64,000 nucleotides of DNA from contig LT907983.1 of the NCBI GenBank assembly GCA_900230115.1, positions 2,542,001 through 2,606,000 of the forward strand. Direction: 5' to 3'. Shown here one piece after another: positions 10,357-18,812 of this stretch (its first letter is position 1; every line of letters starts with the position of its first letter). Source of the DNA: Spirosomataceae bacterium TFI 002. GTDB taxonomy: Bacteria; Bacteroidota; Bacteroidia; Cytophagales; Spirosomataceae. Under the pieces are notes generated by a model, which was not told the DNA's origin, did not search any database, and saw nothing but the letters and a program-made list of their open reading frames with translations. A program made the translations under genes and the position numbers.

Positions 10357-10808
10357 GCCTTTGATTCAGGTTTTGTAAAATAGGATTTAAAATAATTATA
10401 AACTTGACTTCCTGCTGCTAAGAAAACTCCAGCAAACATAACTCCGTAATTTTCTGATTGAAATCCAAATCCCACAAGACCTCCAGCAATAAAAAGTATA
10501 ATGATTTTGGTAATCATTTTCCAACTCTTATGCTCAGTGGAAGAACTACATGTCGCCTTGTTTGACATAACTATGCTATCATTTCGTTTTATTTCAAATC
10601 CAATACCAGTGAAACCATTTAATGATATATCAACCTTGTACCTTACTTCACTACCTAGTTCTTTGACAGAAAATTCATGCTTGCTTCCTAAAAAGCTTCT
10701 ATGAGAAGACATTAATTCGCCATTGTAAAATACTGATTCTTTACCAGAAAAGTCGTTATCAATTGTAATGCTAGTGTTCTCGTTAATGTTAAGTGTTAAG
10801 TATCTCAT
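10353..10808 (-). CDS. Hypothetical membrane protein heading the LytTR two-component operon
   Basis: 151 residues of no family I recognise. Residues 1-90 are soluble and look beta-rich (alternating pattern, FTGIGFEIKRND). Residues about 95-140 hold two predicted membrane helices (MITKIIILFIAGGLVGFGF and a second after ENYGV). There is no signal peptide, so the N-terminal part is probably cytoplasmic. It is the first gene of a three-gene operon and overlaps the histidine kinase start by 4 bp, which implies translational coupling. It could be an accessory or sensing partner of the kinase, but this is inferred only from position. Confidence 0.75.
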   Translation of the reverse strand: MRYLTLNINENTSITIDNDFSGKESVFYNGELMSSHRSFLGSKHEFSVKELGSEVRYKVDISLNGFTGIGFEIKRNDSIVMSNKATCSSSTEHKSWKMITKIIILFIAGGLVGFGFQSENYGVMFAGVFLAAGSQVYNYFKSYFTKPESKA

Positions 10809-10917
10809 TGTTGTTTTATTTTGTTTGATACTTTAAAACTAGGGTCTTGTTTTAGGTTAGTAAAATAGAAGTTACCAATAGAGCTACTGATGTGACAAAG
10901 CATGGGAAACTTGGGAT

Positions 10918-11742
10918 TTAGAATTCGGGAAGTTCGTCAGACCTCTGCCATTCTAAAGGGTCTATTCTTGAAATTATATATAATAACCCTGCTGTTCCCA
11001 ATACACAAAAAGCAACCAGTGAGTAATAGCTGGCGTCGTTTCCAATTATTACATTTCTCCAATTATTGTTATGGAAAATATTCATATCGTAAAACAGAGC
11101 CATTACAACGTCTATATACATATAAACCAACCCAATAATGATTACCAACCAAAATGATGAAGTTTTGTAGTATATGTAAAGCATAATACCAACTAAAACA
11201 ATCATAGATAAGATTGACTTTGGCTCAAAATGAACAATGGAAACCAAAGTTGTGGTGATTGCGGCAGTTATAAATTCGTAGTTCCGCAATAAGCCATGTC
11301 CAATGAATCCAACTTGGAAAAAAATAATTACTAGTGATTGAAGTACAATGAAAGTATAATTGAATTGGCCCATTTGTTCAATGGACTCTTGAGTAATAAA
11401 GCTAAATGGAAGGTCTTCAAGTACTGAAGACAATATGCGAATAAATATGGCAATGATAATCGCAAAACCTACTCTTTGAAATGAGGGAATATTGAAGCGA
11501 GGTAGTTCTTTCTTATTAATGTAGAATGCAATGACGCATAGTATAATGTATGCTCCCAAGGTGTAATACATTGTCATTCCATATGGGTTTTCAATTACAG
11601 CACCTTCACCTCTAGCTTTCGCAATTTTGTAACCAACAATTCCACCTGTGATCAATTGTGCAATGAGCATGGAAAGAAAAAGTATCCAAGCTTTACTTAT
11701 GGTCATCCCTTTTTTTTTCTGGAATATAAGGTCGTCTTTCAT
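10918..11742 (-). CDS. CPBP-like polytopic membrane protein lacking catalytic glutamates
   Basis: About 274 residues from the ATG at 11742. A longer frame begins with TTG at 11805, but its first codons lie in the terminal repeat of the adjacent insertion sequence, so I reject that start. There are about seven or eight membrane helices. A segment resembling CPBP (Abi/CAAX prenyl protease 2) motifs is visible: FQVGFIGHGLLRNY where active members have EExxxR, and VSIVHFEP in place of the His motif. The paired glutamates are absent, so proteolysis is doubtful. The insertion sequence ends about 50 bp upstream of the start and may have replaced or altered the promoter. Confidence 0.7.
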   Translation of the reverse strand: MKDDLIFQKKKGMTISKAWILFLSMLIAQLITGGIVGYKIAKARGEGAVIENPYGMTMYYTLGAYIILCVIAFYINKKELPRFNIPSFQRVGFAIIIAIFIRILSSVLEDLPFSFITQESIEQMGQFNYTFIVLQSLVIIFFQVGFIGHGLLRNYEFITAAITTTLVSIVHFEPKSILSMIVLVGIMLYIYYKTSSFWLVIIIGLVYMYIDVVMALFYDMNIFHNNNWRNVIIGNDASYYSLVAFCVLGTAGLLYIISRIDPLEWQRSDELPEF

Positions 11743-11792
11743 TGATTCATTTTTTGGAAAAGTACTATCTTTTGCTGCGTATAGCAAAAAAA

Positions 11793-11804
11793 GAGGCTGT
11801 CTCA
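11793..11804 (+). repeat. IS left terminal inverted repeat
   Basis: The 12 bases GAGGCTGTCTCA match the reverse complement of 13499-13510 exactly. A TTG within this repeat lengthens the neighbouring leftward reading frame and could mislead automated start calling. Confidence 0.93.
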
Positions 11805-11847
11805 AAAGGGCAGTCTCTTTTTTATAGATTTTTTTGTAACTTCAGTT

Positions 11848-13395
11848 ATGAAAAAAGGAGTCAAAAAGAAGCCTGTATTTAAGGATTATGATCCTTATCA
11901 GCTATCCCTTCTTCCTCCATCGTTAAATGAATTAATTCCCGAAAATCACGTGGTTCGATTGGTACAAAGAATCATAGATGAGATAGATATTGATTCATTA
12001 TTGCAGAAGTATTCTGGAGGCGGAAGTTCATCATTTCATCCACGAATGATGTTAAAAATTATTATTTACGGCTATATCAGCAATATTTATTCCTCTCGAA
12101 AAATAGAAGAAGCCGTCAGTTCAAACATTCACTTCATGTGGCTTGCTGGCATGCAGCGACCAGACCATAATACAATAAACCGATTTAGAACGGATAGATT
12201 GAAGTCGGTATTGAAAGAGGTTTTTGGTCAAGTCGTTTTACTGATGGCAGATCAAGGACTGGTAGATTTAAAGACGGTTTATGTGGATGGAACCAAAATA
12301 GAGGCCAATGCCAATAAATACACTTTTGTATGGGGCAAGTCTATAAAGCGGAATACAGAAAGGATAAAAGAACAGCTTAAAGACCTTTGGAACTATGCCG
12401 AAAAGGTAGCCTCCGAGGAGATGAAAGATAACTCGCCCACTATTTTTGAAAAGATAGATTCTCAAAAAGTAGAACAGACTATCGGGCAAATCAATCAAGC
12501 CTTAAAAGGCAAAGAAGTAGATCCGAAAGTGAAGCAAAAGCTGAATTATGCAAAGAACAATTGGCCAAAGAATCTAAAGAAATACGAAGTTCAGCAAAAG
12601 CTGATGGGTGATCGAAACTCCTATTCCAAGACAGATCCAGATGCCACTTTTATGCGAATGAAAGACGACCACATGCTCAATGGTCAGCTAAAAGCGGGCT
12701 ACAACTGGCAGATAAGTACTTGTAATCAATGTATTCTAAACTACGACATCTACCAATATGCCAACGATGTATATACCTTACCACTCCACCTAGAAACCTT
12801 CAAAGAGCTCTATAAAAAATTACCAGAAGAAGTGGTGGCCGATGCCGGCTATGGCTCGGAAGAAAACTATCAATATTTAGAGAACAATGAACTTGAGGGC
12901 TATGTGAAATACAATTACTTCCATAAAGAGCAAAAAGCCAAAGGGAAGATAAAGCCTGAAGATGCCTTCAAGTCAGAGAACCTGTATTACGATTCGGAGA
13001 ACGACTTTTTTATCTGTCCGATGGGTCAAAAAATGGAGAAAGTCTATGAAAAAACAGAGAAAAGAAAATCTGGATACCAACAACAAATAAGCTTTTATCA
13101 AGCAAAAAACTGTGACAATTGCCCATTGAAAGGAGCCTGCCACAAAGCCAAAGGAAATCGACTTGTCCAAGTCAATCACAATGCAAAAAGATTAAAAGAC
13201 AAAGCACGACAAAAGCTACTAAGTCCAGAGGGAATAAAACATCGCTCCCAAAGGCCAGCAGATGTGGAAGCAGTCTTTGGAAACATCAAGCAAAACAAAA
13301 ACTTCAGAAGATTTATGTTAAGAGGAAAAGAAAAAGTCCTCATCGAAACGGGCTTGCTCGCCCTTGCACACAATATCCAAAAAATGGCTTCATAA
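11848..13395 (+). CDS. IS1182-family transposase
   Basis: A 515-residue DDE transposase, full length for the family. The N-terminal DUF772-like domain (about residues 15-110) includes HPRMMLKIIIYGY and DHNTINRFR. The catalytic acidic residues are likely the D in YVDGTKIEAN, the D in VVADAGYGSEENY and the E in ADVEAVFGNIKQNKNFRRF, which is the DDE_Tnp_1_6-like C-terminal part. A Cys cluster (CDNCPLKGAC) precedes the last motif, as is common in IS1182. The frame is unbroken, so the element could still move. The ATG at 11848 follows the left terminal repeat by 43 bp. Confidence 0.95.
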   Translation: MKKGVKKKPVFKDYDPYQLSLLPPSLNELIPENHVVRLVQRIIDEIDIDSLLQKYSGGGSSSFHPRMMLKIIIYGYISNIYSSRKIEEAVSSNIHFMWLAGMQRPDHNTINRFRTDRLKSVLKEVFGQVVLLMADQGLVDLKTVYVDGTKIEANANKYTFVWGKSIKRNTERIKEQLKDLWNYAEKVASEEMKDNSPTIFEKIDSQKVEQTIGQINQALKGKEVDPKVKQKLNYAKNNWPKNLKKYEVQQKLMGDRNSYSKTDPDATFMRMKDDHMLNGQLKAGYNWQISTCNQCILNYDIYQYANDVYTLPLHLETFKELYKKLPEEVVADAGYGSEENYQYLENNELEGYVKYNYFHKEQKAKGKIKPEDAFKSENLYYDSENDFFICPMGQKMEKVYEKTEKRKSGYQQQISFYQAKNCDNCPLKGACHKAKGNRLVQVNHNAKRLKDKARQKLLSPEGIKHRSQRPADVEAVFGNIKQNKNFRRFMLRGKEKVLIETGLLALAHNIQKMAS

Positions 13396-13498
13396 GGGCT
13401 ATTTCGGCCTCATTTTAAACTCCCCGCACCAAAACCAGAAGAGATTGTCACAAGAATTACACTTTTATTCAAAAAAGAAGGCTGACCCACGTTTATAA

Positions 13499-13510
13499 TG
13501 AGACAGCCTC
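13499..13510 (-). repeat. IS right terminal inverted repeat
   Basis: The 12 bases TGAGACAGCCTC are the exact reverse complement of the left end at 11793-11804. About 100 bp between the transposase stop and this repeat hold no gene. Confidence 0.93.
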
Positions 13511-13528
13511 ATAATTCATTAAACAGTT

Positions 13529-13759
13529 TTATTCTTCTACCTTAAAACTTATGATAGGTGTTGGTGCTATTTCAGGTTCTAACACTTTTTTTAACGGTTC
13601 AAGATCATTTGTATTTTCAAACTCTTTAGGCCCTATTTCAATGACTTCAATTTTTTTGGGTACATCTCCCGAATTAGTTGGTTGAATTTCTGAACGCTCG
13701 CAAGAGGTGAAAACAAATGCTATAAAACCTGTGATAATTGTTAAAAATTGCTTTTTCAT
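13529..13759 (-). CDS. Small lipoprotein of unknown function
   Basis: 76 residues. An N-terminal signal (MKKQFLTIITGFIAFVFTSC) ends in a lipobox with Cys20, so it is an exported lipoprotein. The mature part of about 56 residues is acidic and proline-rich (PKKIEVIEIGPKEFEN) with no recognised domain. It stands alone; the insertion sequence ends 18 bp past its stop, so any original downstream neighbour may have been separated from it. Confidence 0.65.
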   Translation of the reverse strand: MKKQFLTIITGFIAFVFTSCERSEIQPTNSGDVPKKIEVIEIGPKEFENTNDLEPLKKVLEPEIAPTPIISFKVEE

Positions 13760-13931
13760 AATTTGCTTTTTTAATTGTTCTAGTAATAGTTTCTTTTAAA
13801 ATTTGTTGATCCAAAAGTACAATCAGGTCGAGCACAGTTAAAATGGAAGTGATAAACAAAGGTGGATTTGTGAAGAAGTAGTAGAATTGTGTGATGATAG
13901 TTCTAACTTTGTCGAAACGAAAACTCACTCA

Positions 13932-14879
13932 ATGATTTCCATTGTTATTCCCATTTATAACGAGGAGGAAAACCTCGATAACCTTTACAGTCGAATTGTT
14001 TCATCTGCACCATCTTGGAACGAAAGCTTCGAATTACTCCTAGTAGACGATGGTTCGCAAGATAGTTCTCTCAAAATGATGCGAGAGCTGGCAGCAAACG
14101 ATGATCGAGTAAAAGTGGTAAAGCTTTCTAGAAACTTTGGACATCAACCGGCTATTTCTGCTGGAATTCAAGAAGCAAAAGGTGATTGTGTAATAATCAT
14201 GGATGGCGATTTGCAAGATCCGCCTGAAGAACTTCACCGTTTTTTGGATAAATGGAGAGAGGGTTATGAGGTGGTTTATGCTGTACGTACAAAGAGAAAA
14301 GAAGGTTTTTTCAAAAAGCTTGCCTATTCGTCTTTTTACAGGATGTTGGCTTGGATTTCAGAAGTCGATATTCCATTAGACTCTGGAGATTTTTGTGTGA
14401 TGGATCGTAAAGTGGTGGATGCAATAGTTAAGCAAATGCCAGAACAAATCCGATTTGTAAGAGGTATGAGGGCCTTTGTTGGTTTCAAACAAATAGGTGT
14501 AGAATATGAACGTGCAGAAAGAGCTGCAGGTGAAGTAAAATATACTTTCAAAAAGCTAATGCAATTGGCACTTGATGGCCTTTTTGGGTTTTCAACATTC
14601 CCGCTGCGTATGGCTACTTATCTAGGATTTATTATTGCAATACCTTCATTTCTTGTCGGTTTCTTCTTTGTAATAAACCGTTTCGTAGGATTTAAAGTAT
14701 TAGGATATAGTCCGGACCAAGTACCAGGAACAACCACTCTAACTGTGGGGATGTACTTTTTGGGGGGAATAACTTTGATTATTCTTGGTATACTTGGAGA
14801 GTATATTGGTCGTATTTATATAGAGGTAAAACGGAGGCCATTTTTTATAATTGACGAAGTGATAGAAAAGAAAGTATAA
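13932..14879 (+). CDS. GtrB/ArnC-like family 2 glycosyltransferase (polyprenyl-phosphate)
   Basis: 315 residues from the ATG at 13932; an earlier in-frame ATG at 13887 would add 15 residues unlike the family N-terminus. The protein then begins ISIVIPIYNEEE, the standard GT2 start. Nucleotide-sugar and metal motifs VDDGSQD and MDGDLQDPPE are present, followed by DSGDFCVMDR. Two C-terminal membrane helices (near the ends IIAIPSFLVGFFFV and MYFLGGITLIILGILGEY) match GtrB/ArnC-type enzymes, which transfer a sugar from a nucleotide donor to undecaprenyl phosphate on the cytoplasmic face. Donor and final acceptor are unknown. The next gene starts on the base after its stop. Confidence 0.92.
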   Translation: MISIVIPIYNEEENLDNLYSRIVSSAPSWNESFELLLVDDGSQDSSLKMMRELAANDDRVKVVKLSRNFGHQPAISAGIQEAKGDCVIIMDGDLQDPPEELHRFLDKWREGYEVVYAVRTKRKEGFFKKLAYSSFYRMLAWISEVDIPLDSGDFCVMDRKVVDAIVKQMPEQIRFVRGMRAFVGFKQIGVEYERAERAAGEVKYTFKKLMQLALDGLFGFSTFPLRMATYLGFIIAIPSFLVGFFFVINRFVGFKVLGYSPDQVPGTTTLTVGMYFLGGITLIILGILGEYIGRIYIEVKRRPFFIIDEVIEKKV

Positions 14880-15719
14880 ATGCTTCGGGTCCCATCAGAA
14901 ATAGAGCCCAATCAATTTGAATCATTAAAAATTCAGGAGCTTACTTTTGTTGCATACCGTAGTGACTTTTACCCATCTCGAAACGAGGTATTTTTTGAGG
15001 AAAATGCGGTCATTTATGTTCTTGAGGGGAAAAAACGCTTTAGCAATCCACTAGAGGAGGTAAATGTTTCTAAAGGGGATGTAGTTTTTATACGTCGGGG
15101 CTTTTATCTCATGTCTGAATCGATAGATGAGTCCTACAAAAGCCTTGTTTTCTTTTTTGATGAAAAGCTGATTAAGGATTTTGTAAATCAACATCTCGAA
15201 TTATTTGAAAAGGCAAGAAAGGAGCAAGCGTCTACACTTCTTGTTCTCCATGGTGATGAAACTTTTGGGAAGTTCATTGCCTCTATTTTCCCTTATTTTA
15301 AAAGCAAAACTAAGTTTCTTAATCACTTTTTGAAGTTGAAACTTCAAGAGTTATTACTTCATCTTTTAGCTTTTGACAACAGCAAGCATTTACTTAATGT
15401 GCTAAAAACCATATACTTGGGAGAAAAAGAGGACCTTAAATATTTAATGAACAATTATTATTTAAAGCCCTTAAGTATGGATGAGCTTGCAAAGCTTTCG
15501 GGTAGGAGTTTATCAACTTTCAAAAGAGATTTTAAGGAGCAATTCAGTACATCACCTGCTACCTGGATACGGAATAAAAGATTAGACCAAGCGGCTTTTT
15601 TACTAAAAAACCAGTCGAAATCTGTAGCTGAAGTAAGTGAAGAAATTGGATTCGATAGTGTTTCCCACTTTATAAAGGCTTTTAAGGAGCGGTTTGGCAA
15701 AACGCCTTCCAAGTATTGA
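14880..15719 (+). CDS. AraC-family transcriptional regulator
   Basis: 279 residues. The N-terminal part (1-110) looks like a cupin-type effector domain (YVLEGKKRF, VSKGDVVFIRRG). The C-terminal 90 residues carry the two AraC helix-turn-helix motifs: LSMDELAKLSGRSLSTFKRDF, then VAEVSEEIGFDSVSHFIKAFKE with the closing GKTPSKY. The ATG immediately follows the TAA of the glycosyltransferase with no spacer, so the two are likely co-translated. The regulon is unknown and the pairing with a glycosyltransferase may be incidental. Confidence 0.92.
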   Translation: MLRVPSEIEPNQFESLKIQELTFVAYRSDFYPSRNEVFFEENAVIYVLEGKKRFSNPLEEVNVSKGDVVFIRRGFYLMSESIDESYKSLVFFFDEKLIKDFVNQHLELFEKARKEQASTLLVLHGDETFGKFIASIFPYFKSKTKFLNHFLKLKLQELLLHLLAFDNSKHLLNVLKTIYLGEKEDLKYLMNNYYLKPLSMDELAKLSGRSLSTFKRDFKEQFSTSPATWIRNKRLDQAAFLLKNQSKSVAEVSEEIGFDSVSHFIKAFKERFGKTPSKY

Positions 15720-15910
15720 ATTTCGCGACATTTGGCTAGCAACGAAGAGGTTCGCTAAAAATTGTAAATTTCGCATTGCCATTAGAGACGCCATCTAAAG
15801 CGAACCACACCAAGCCCACAAAGCAAACTCTTTAATTTTTAGTTACACAAGCAAAGTTGCTTACTGAAATGGTTTACTTTTTGTAAAGTGTGATAATGTT
15901 AAAAAGCTTA

Positions 15911-16645
15911 TCACTTAAATTTTTTGAACCAGCTCCAAATTTTCATAGCAATTACGCCGAAAAATGCTTCTCTAAAAATTTTAGTAGACATTTTTGACAC
16001 ACCTTTTGTGCGATCAGTAAAAATGATGGGTACTTCCACTATTTTAAACTTATAAAGAAAAGCATTGAATTTCATTTCGATTTGAAATGCATAGCCTACA
16101 AAAGTGATTTTGTCTAAAGGTATCGTGCTAAGTACTTTGTTCGTGTAGCAAATGAAACCTCCAGTTGGATCCATAAAGGGCATACGAGTGATGAATCTGA
16201 CATAAATTCCGGCTCCATAAGACATCAAAACTCTGCCAATTGGCCAATTTACTACATTAACTCCAGTAATATACCTAGAGCCTATAGCAACATCGTGTCC
16301 TTCAACTTTACAAGCATGATACAACCTAGAAAGATCTTTAGGGTTGTGGCTAAAATCAGCATCCATTTCGAAAATGAATTGGTAATTCTTATTCAAAGCC
16401 CATTTAAAGCCATGAATATATGCTGTACCTAAACCTTGCTTTCCTGCTCTTTCTTCTATAAAAATTCTTTCAGGAAATTCCAGAGCCAATTCTTTTACTT
16501 TGTCGCCAGTGCCATCTGGAGATCCATCATCTACAACTAACACTTCAAACATTTCTGGAAGAGACATAACCGCTCTCAGAATTGCTTCAATGTTTTCAAT
16601 CTCATTATATGTGGGAATTATAACGAGGTTTTCTTTATTCTTCAT
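15911..16645 (-). CDS. Polyprenol monophosphomannose synthase (DPM1-like GT2)
   Basis: 244 residues, the length of single-domain DPM1-like enzymes without C-terminal membrane helices. The start NLVIIPTYNEIENIE, VDDGSPDGTGDKV and FEMDADFSHNP are the nucleotide-binding and metal-binding motifs of dolichol-phosphate mannose synthases. In bacteria such enzymes make polyprenyl-phosphate sugar for lipid or protein glycosylation. GSRYITG and the C-terminal FTDRTKGVSKMS also match. It overlaps the DUF4296 gene by 11 bp, a common arrangement in Bacteroidota, so they are one transcript. Confidence 0.92.
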   Translation of the reverse strand: MKNKENLVIIPTYNEIENIEAILRAVMSLPEMFEVLVVDDGSPDGTGDKVKELALEFPERIFIEERAGKQGLGTAYIHGFKWALNKNYQFIFEMDADFSHNPKDLSRLYHACKVEGHDVAIGSRYITGVNVVNWPIGRVLMSYGAGIYVRFITRMPFMDPTGGFICYTNKVLSTIPLDKITFVGYAFQIEMKFNAFLYKFKIVEVPIIFTDRTKGVSKMSTKIFREAFFGVIAMKIWSWFKKFK

Positions 16646-17003
16646 CTACTTCTTTTTCAAGCATGCCTTCTACCTGTTCGTATATCATTGCGAATTGATC
16701 AGGGTTTGATGCATAATATTCATAACTCTTTCTGTATTGCGAGGAATCAACCTCAAAGTCTTCAAAGATTTTTAACTGCAAATAATCAAAGGCGACTTTA
16801 GCAGAATCGAATGTATTAAAGCTCATTCTGCTTGTCATAGTCTCTGTTTTATGGACTTCATACAAAATTAGAGCCATTTTATCTGCGGGTATTAAATCCG
16901 TAGGGGCACCACCCTTTAAAGCGTTGCAAGCCGAAAAGAATAATACCAAACCAAATAGTGCGAGCGTTTTTTTCAAATTGTTCGTTGTACCTTTACCCAA
17001 CAA
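16635..17003 (-). CDS. DUF4296 lipoprotein
   Basis: 122 residues. The hydrophobic N-terminus ends in FFSAC, a lipobox with Cys26. The sequence LIPADKMALILYEVHKTE is the start of the DUF4296 domain, which fills the mature part. The domain is confined largely to Bacteroidota and its function is unknown. It lies directly upstream of and overlaps the DPM1-like gene. The protein is presumably anchored in the periplasm or outer membrane. Confidence 0.88.
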   Translation of the reverse strand: MLGKGTTNNLKKTLALFGLVLFFSACNALKGGAPTDLIPADKMALILYEVHKTETMTSRMSFNTFDSAKVAFDYLQLKIFEDFEVDSSQYRKSYEYYASNPDQFAMIYEQVEGMLEKEVDEE

Positions 17004-17065
17004 ATGTACAACAAGGATTGGGCTATCTCTTTAGTCATAATTGTAAAATATCTTAAATACCTGTT

Positions 17066-17926
17066 TTGCGTGACATTTTTTCAAGGCTGAATAAGTTCGA
17101 AATTAAAATTCGAAAGGCGGTGAATTCCCATCACAAGGGCAATTTCAGCTCTATTTTTAAAGGAACTGGACTAGAATTTAGTGACCTTAGAACCTATCAA
17201 TATGGTGATGATGTCCGTACTATTGATTGGATTACTACTGCAAAAGGACACGGTGCGTTCGTTAAGATATTTAAAGAAGAGAAAGAACAAAATGTATTCT
17301 TTTTACTGGATGTAAGTGCTTCTCAAGAAGTTGGTAAAAAAGGTCAATTGAAACTTGATCGAGCAAAAGAAATTTGTGGTGTATTGGCTATTTCGGCCAT
17401 AAAAGAAGGCGGCCATGTAGGACTTTTTTGTTTTTCGGATCAAAAGGAATTCTATCTCAAGCCAGATGTAGGAATGAAACATGCCTATACCTTTATTACC
17501 AAAATGTTTCAGCTCAAGCCATTGTCGAGAAATACCTCCTTGGCCACAGCAATTTTATTTGCACTTAATATTTTAAAGAGAAAAAGCGTAACAATTCTGA
17601 TTTCTGATTTTAGAGATACTGGATATGAACATAATCTTAAAGCTTTAGCAAAAAAGCACGATTTAGTAGTTGTACATATTTATGATCAAAGAGAAGTAGA
17701 CCTTCCAAGTATGGGTATTTTGCCTGTTTATGATAATGAAACTCAGCGTACTGTGTGGCTTAATACTTCTTCCCGTTCTTTCAAAGACAAAATGAATTCG
17801 GCTCATTTGGAAAACCAAAAGGCTTTGGAAACGCTTTGTAAGCAATATAATGCAAGCTACATTTCAATTTCATCAACCGAGAATTTTGTTCCACGGCTCA
17901 TAGAATTGTTTAGGGTAAGACGTTAA
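17066..17926 (+). CDS. DUF58 (VWA-like) protein of the aerotolerance-type cluster
   Basis: 286 residues. GNFSSIFKGTGLEFSDLRTY followed by DDVRTIDW is the DUF58 signature, and FFLLDVSASQE is a VWA-like metal-site motif. Such proteins are usually encoded with MoxR ATPases and BatA/B/D proteins; a MoxR gene is not in this window. A stop at 17054-17056 and the codons after it leave TTG at 17066 as the only credible start. The stop shares one base with the ATG of the next gene, implying translational coupling. Confidence 0.9.
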   Translation: MRDIFSRLNKFEIKIRKAVNSHHKGNFSSIFKGTGLEFSDLRTYQYGDDVRTIDWITTAKGHGAFVKIFKEEKEQNVFFLLDVSASQEVGKKGQLKLDRAKEICGVLAISAIKEGGHVGLFCFSDQKEFYLKPDVGMKHAYTFITKMFQLKPLSRNTSLATAILFALNILKRKSVTILISDFRDTGYEHNLKALAKKHDLVVVHIYDQREVDLPSMGILPVYDNETQRTVWLNTSSRSFKDKMNSAHLENQKALETLCKQYNASYISISSTENFVPRLIELFRVRR

Positions 17927-18807
17927 TGCTACTATCGAAAACAAAATATTGCCTACTTGTATTAAGCATTTGTACACAAATAGCTTTTGCTCAAAAACCG
18001 AAGTTGACTTTCCTTCAAGATAGCATTGGTTTGGGTAAGGTTGCTTTGGTTTCTATGACTTACACACATGGAGCTGATTTGGATGTTTTTTTTGCTCAAA
18101 GTCCAGATCTGTTTAAACCATTTGAACTCGTTGGGGTGGAAGCCTTGGAAACGAAAACAACTGGTGGGCAAAGTACGGATAGCGTCATATATTCAGTTAA
18201 AACATTTGAGGTAAATCCTATTCAAACATTGCAATTACCGATTTGGCAAATTATAGATGGCGATAGCTCAAGAATAATGTCCAATTTAGATACACTTCTT
18301 TTGAAATTTTTAATCCCAGACAGCCTTTTGGCGACAGCAGATTTTAAGACAAGAAGTAGTTACATTCCCACAAAATCAAAATTAAATTACCCACTGCTGT
18401 TGAGGTGGTTGATAGGTCTGTTTTCCTTTGTGGCTTTCTTTTTTCTTTTTTTGAAAAGACCCCTAGAGAGACTTCTACTGAAATGGCGTTTTAGACAAAA
18501 ACATTACCGCTTTACTCAGCAATTTAGAAAAGCAATGAAAACAGCTGAGGAGTTGCCTGCTTCATTGGACCTTTGGAAAAAGCATATGGAGTGGCTAGAT
18601 GATAGACCATATACCACATTGTCCACAAGTGAAATCACTAAGCAGTCTGGTGATGAGCGGCTTGGAGAAGCATTAAAAGAAATTGATGGAGCCATTTATG
18701 GAGGGATTGTAAGTGATAGAATCCTTATTGCATTGCAAATTTTGCATAACTATGCCCTTGATAAATTCCAGATCAAAAGAAGGAATTATTATAAATCTTT
18801 GAAATAA
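17926..18807 (+). CDS. BatD-like single-pass membrane protein
   Basis: 293 residues. A signal peptide (to about residue 22, ending AFAQ) leads a periplasmic region of about 130 residues with a beta-domain pattern. One membrane helix lies near 160-180 (LLRWLIGLFSFVAFFFLFL), followed by a basic cytoplasmic domain of about 110 residues. The architecture and its coupling to the DUF58 gene (TAATG) fit the BatD/DUF4381-like partners of aerotolerance operons. I see no diagnostic motif, so the name rests on context. The acyltransferase gene begins 5 bp later. Confidence 0.7.
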   Translation: MLLSKTKYCLLVLSICTQIAFAQKPKLTFLQDSIGLGKVALVSMTYTHGADLDVFFAQSPDLFKPFELVGVEALETKTTGGQSTDSVIYSVKTFEVNPIQTLQLPIWQIIDGDSSRIMSNLDTLLLKFLIPDSLLATADFKTRSSYIPTKSKLNYPLLLRWLIGLFSFVAFFFLFLKRPLERLLLKWRFRQKHYRFTQQFRKAMKTAEELPASLDLWKKHMEWLDDRPYTTLSTSEITKQSGDERLGEALKEIDGAIYGGIVSDRILIALQILHNYALDKFQIKRRNYYKSLK

Positions 18808-18812
18808 AACGA

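Larger units (their letters stand above)
11793..13510 (+). mobile_element. IS1182-family insertion sequence, apparently complete
   Basis: A 1718-bp element bounded by a perfect 12-bp inverted repeat (left 11793-11804, right 13499-13510; GAGGCTGTCTCA reading inward from each end). Further similarity inside the ends is imperfect. It carries one intact transposase gene. No clear target duplication is seen: the left flank is an A-run and the right flank begins ATAATTC. The left end lies about 50 bp upstream of the CPBP-like gene start and the right end 18 bp beyond the stop of a small lipoprotein gene. Only one copy is in this window. Confidence 0.93.

Noticed and set aside
11786-13517. Target-site duplication of the insertion sequence
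   Set aside because: The flanks (A-run on the left, ATAATTC on the right) share no convincing direct repeat.
15720-15910. tRNA or small RNA between AraC and DPM1-like genes
   Set aside because: No cloverleaf or strong stem was found; only weak short repeats are visible.
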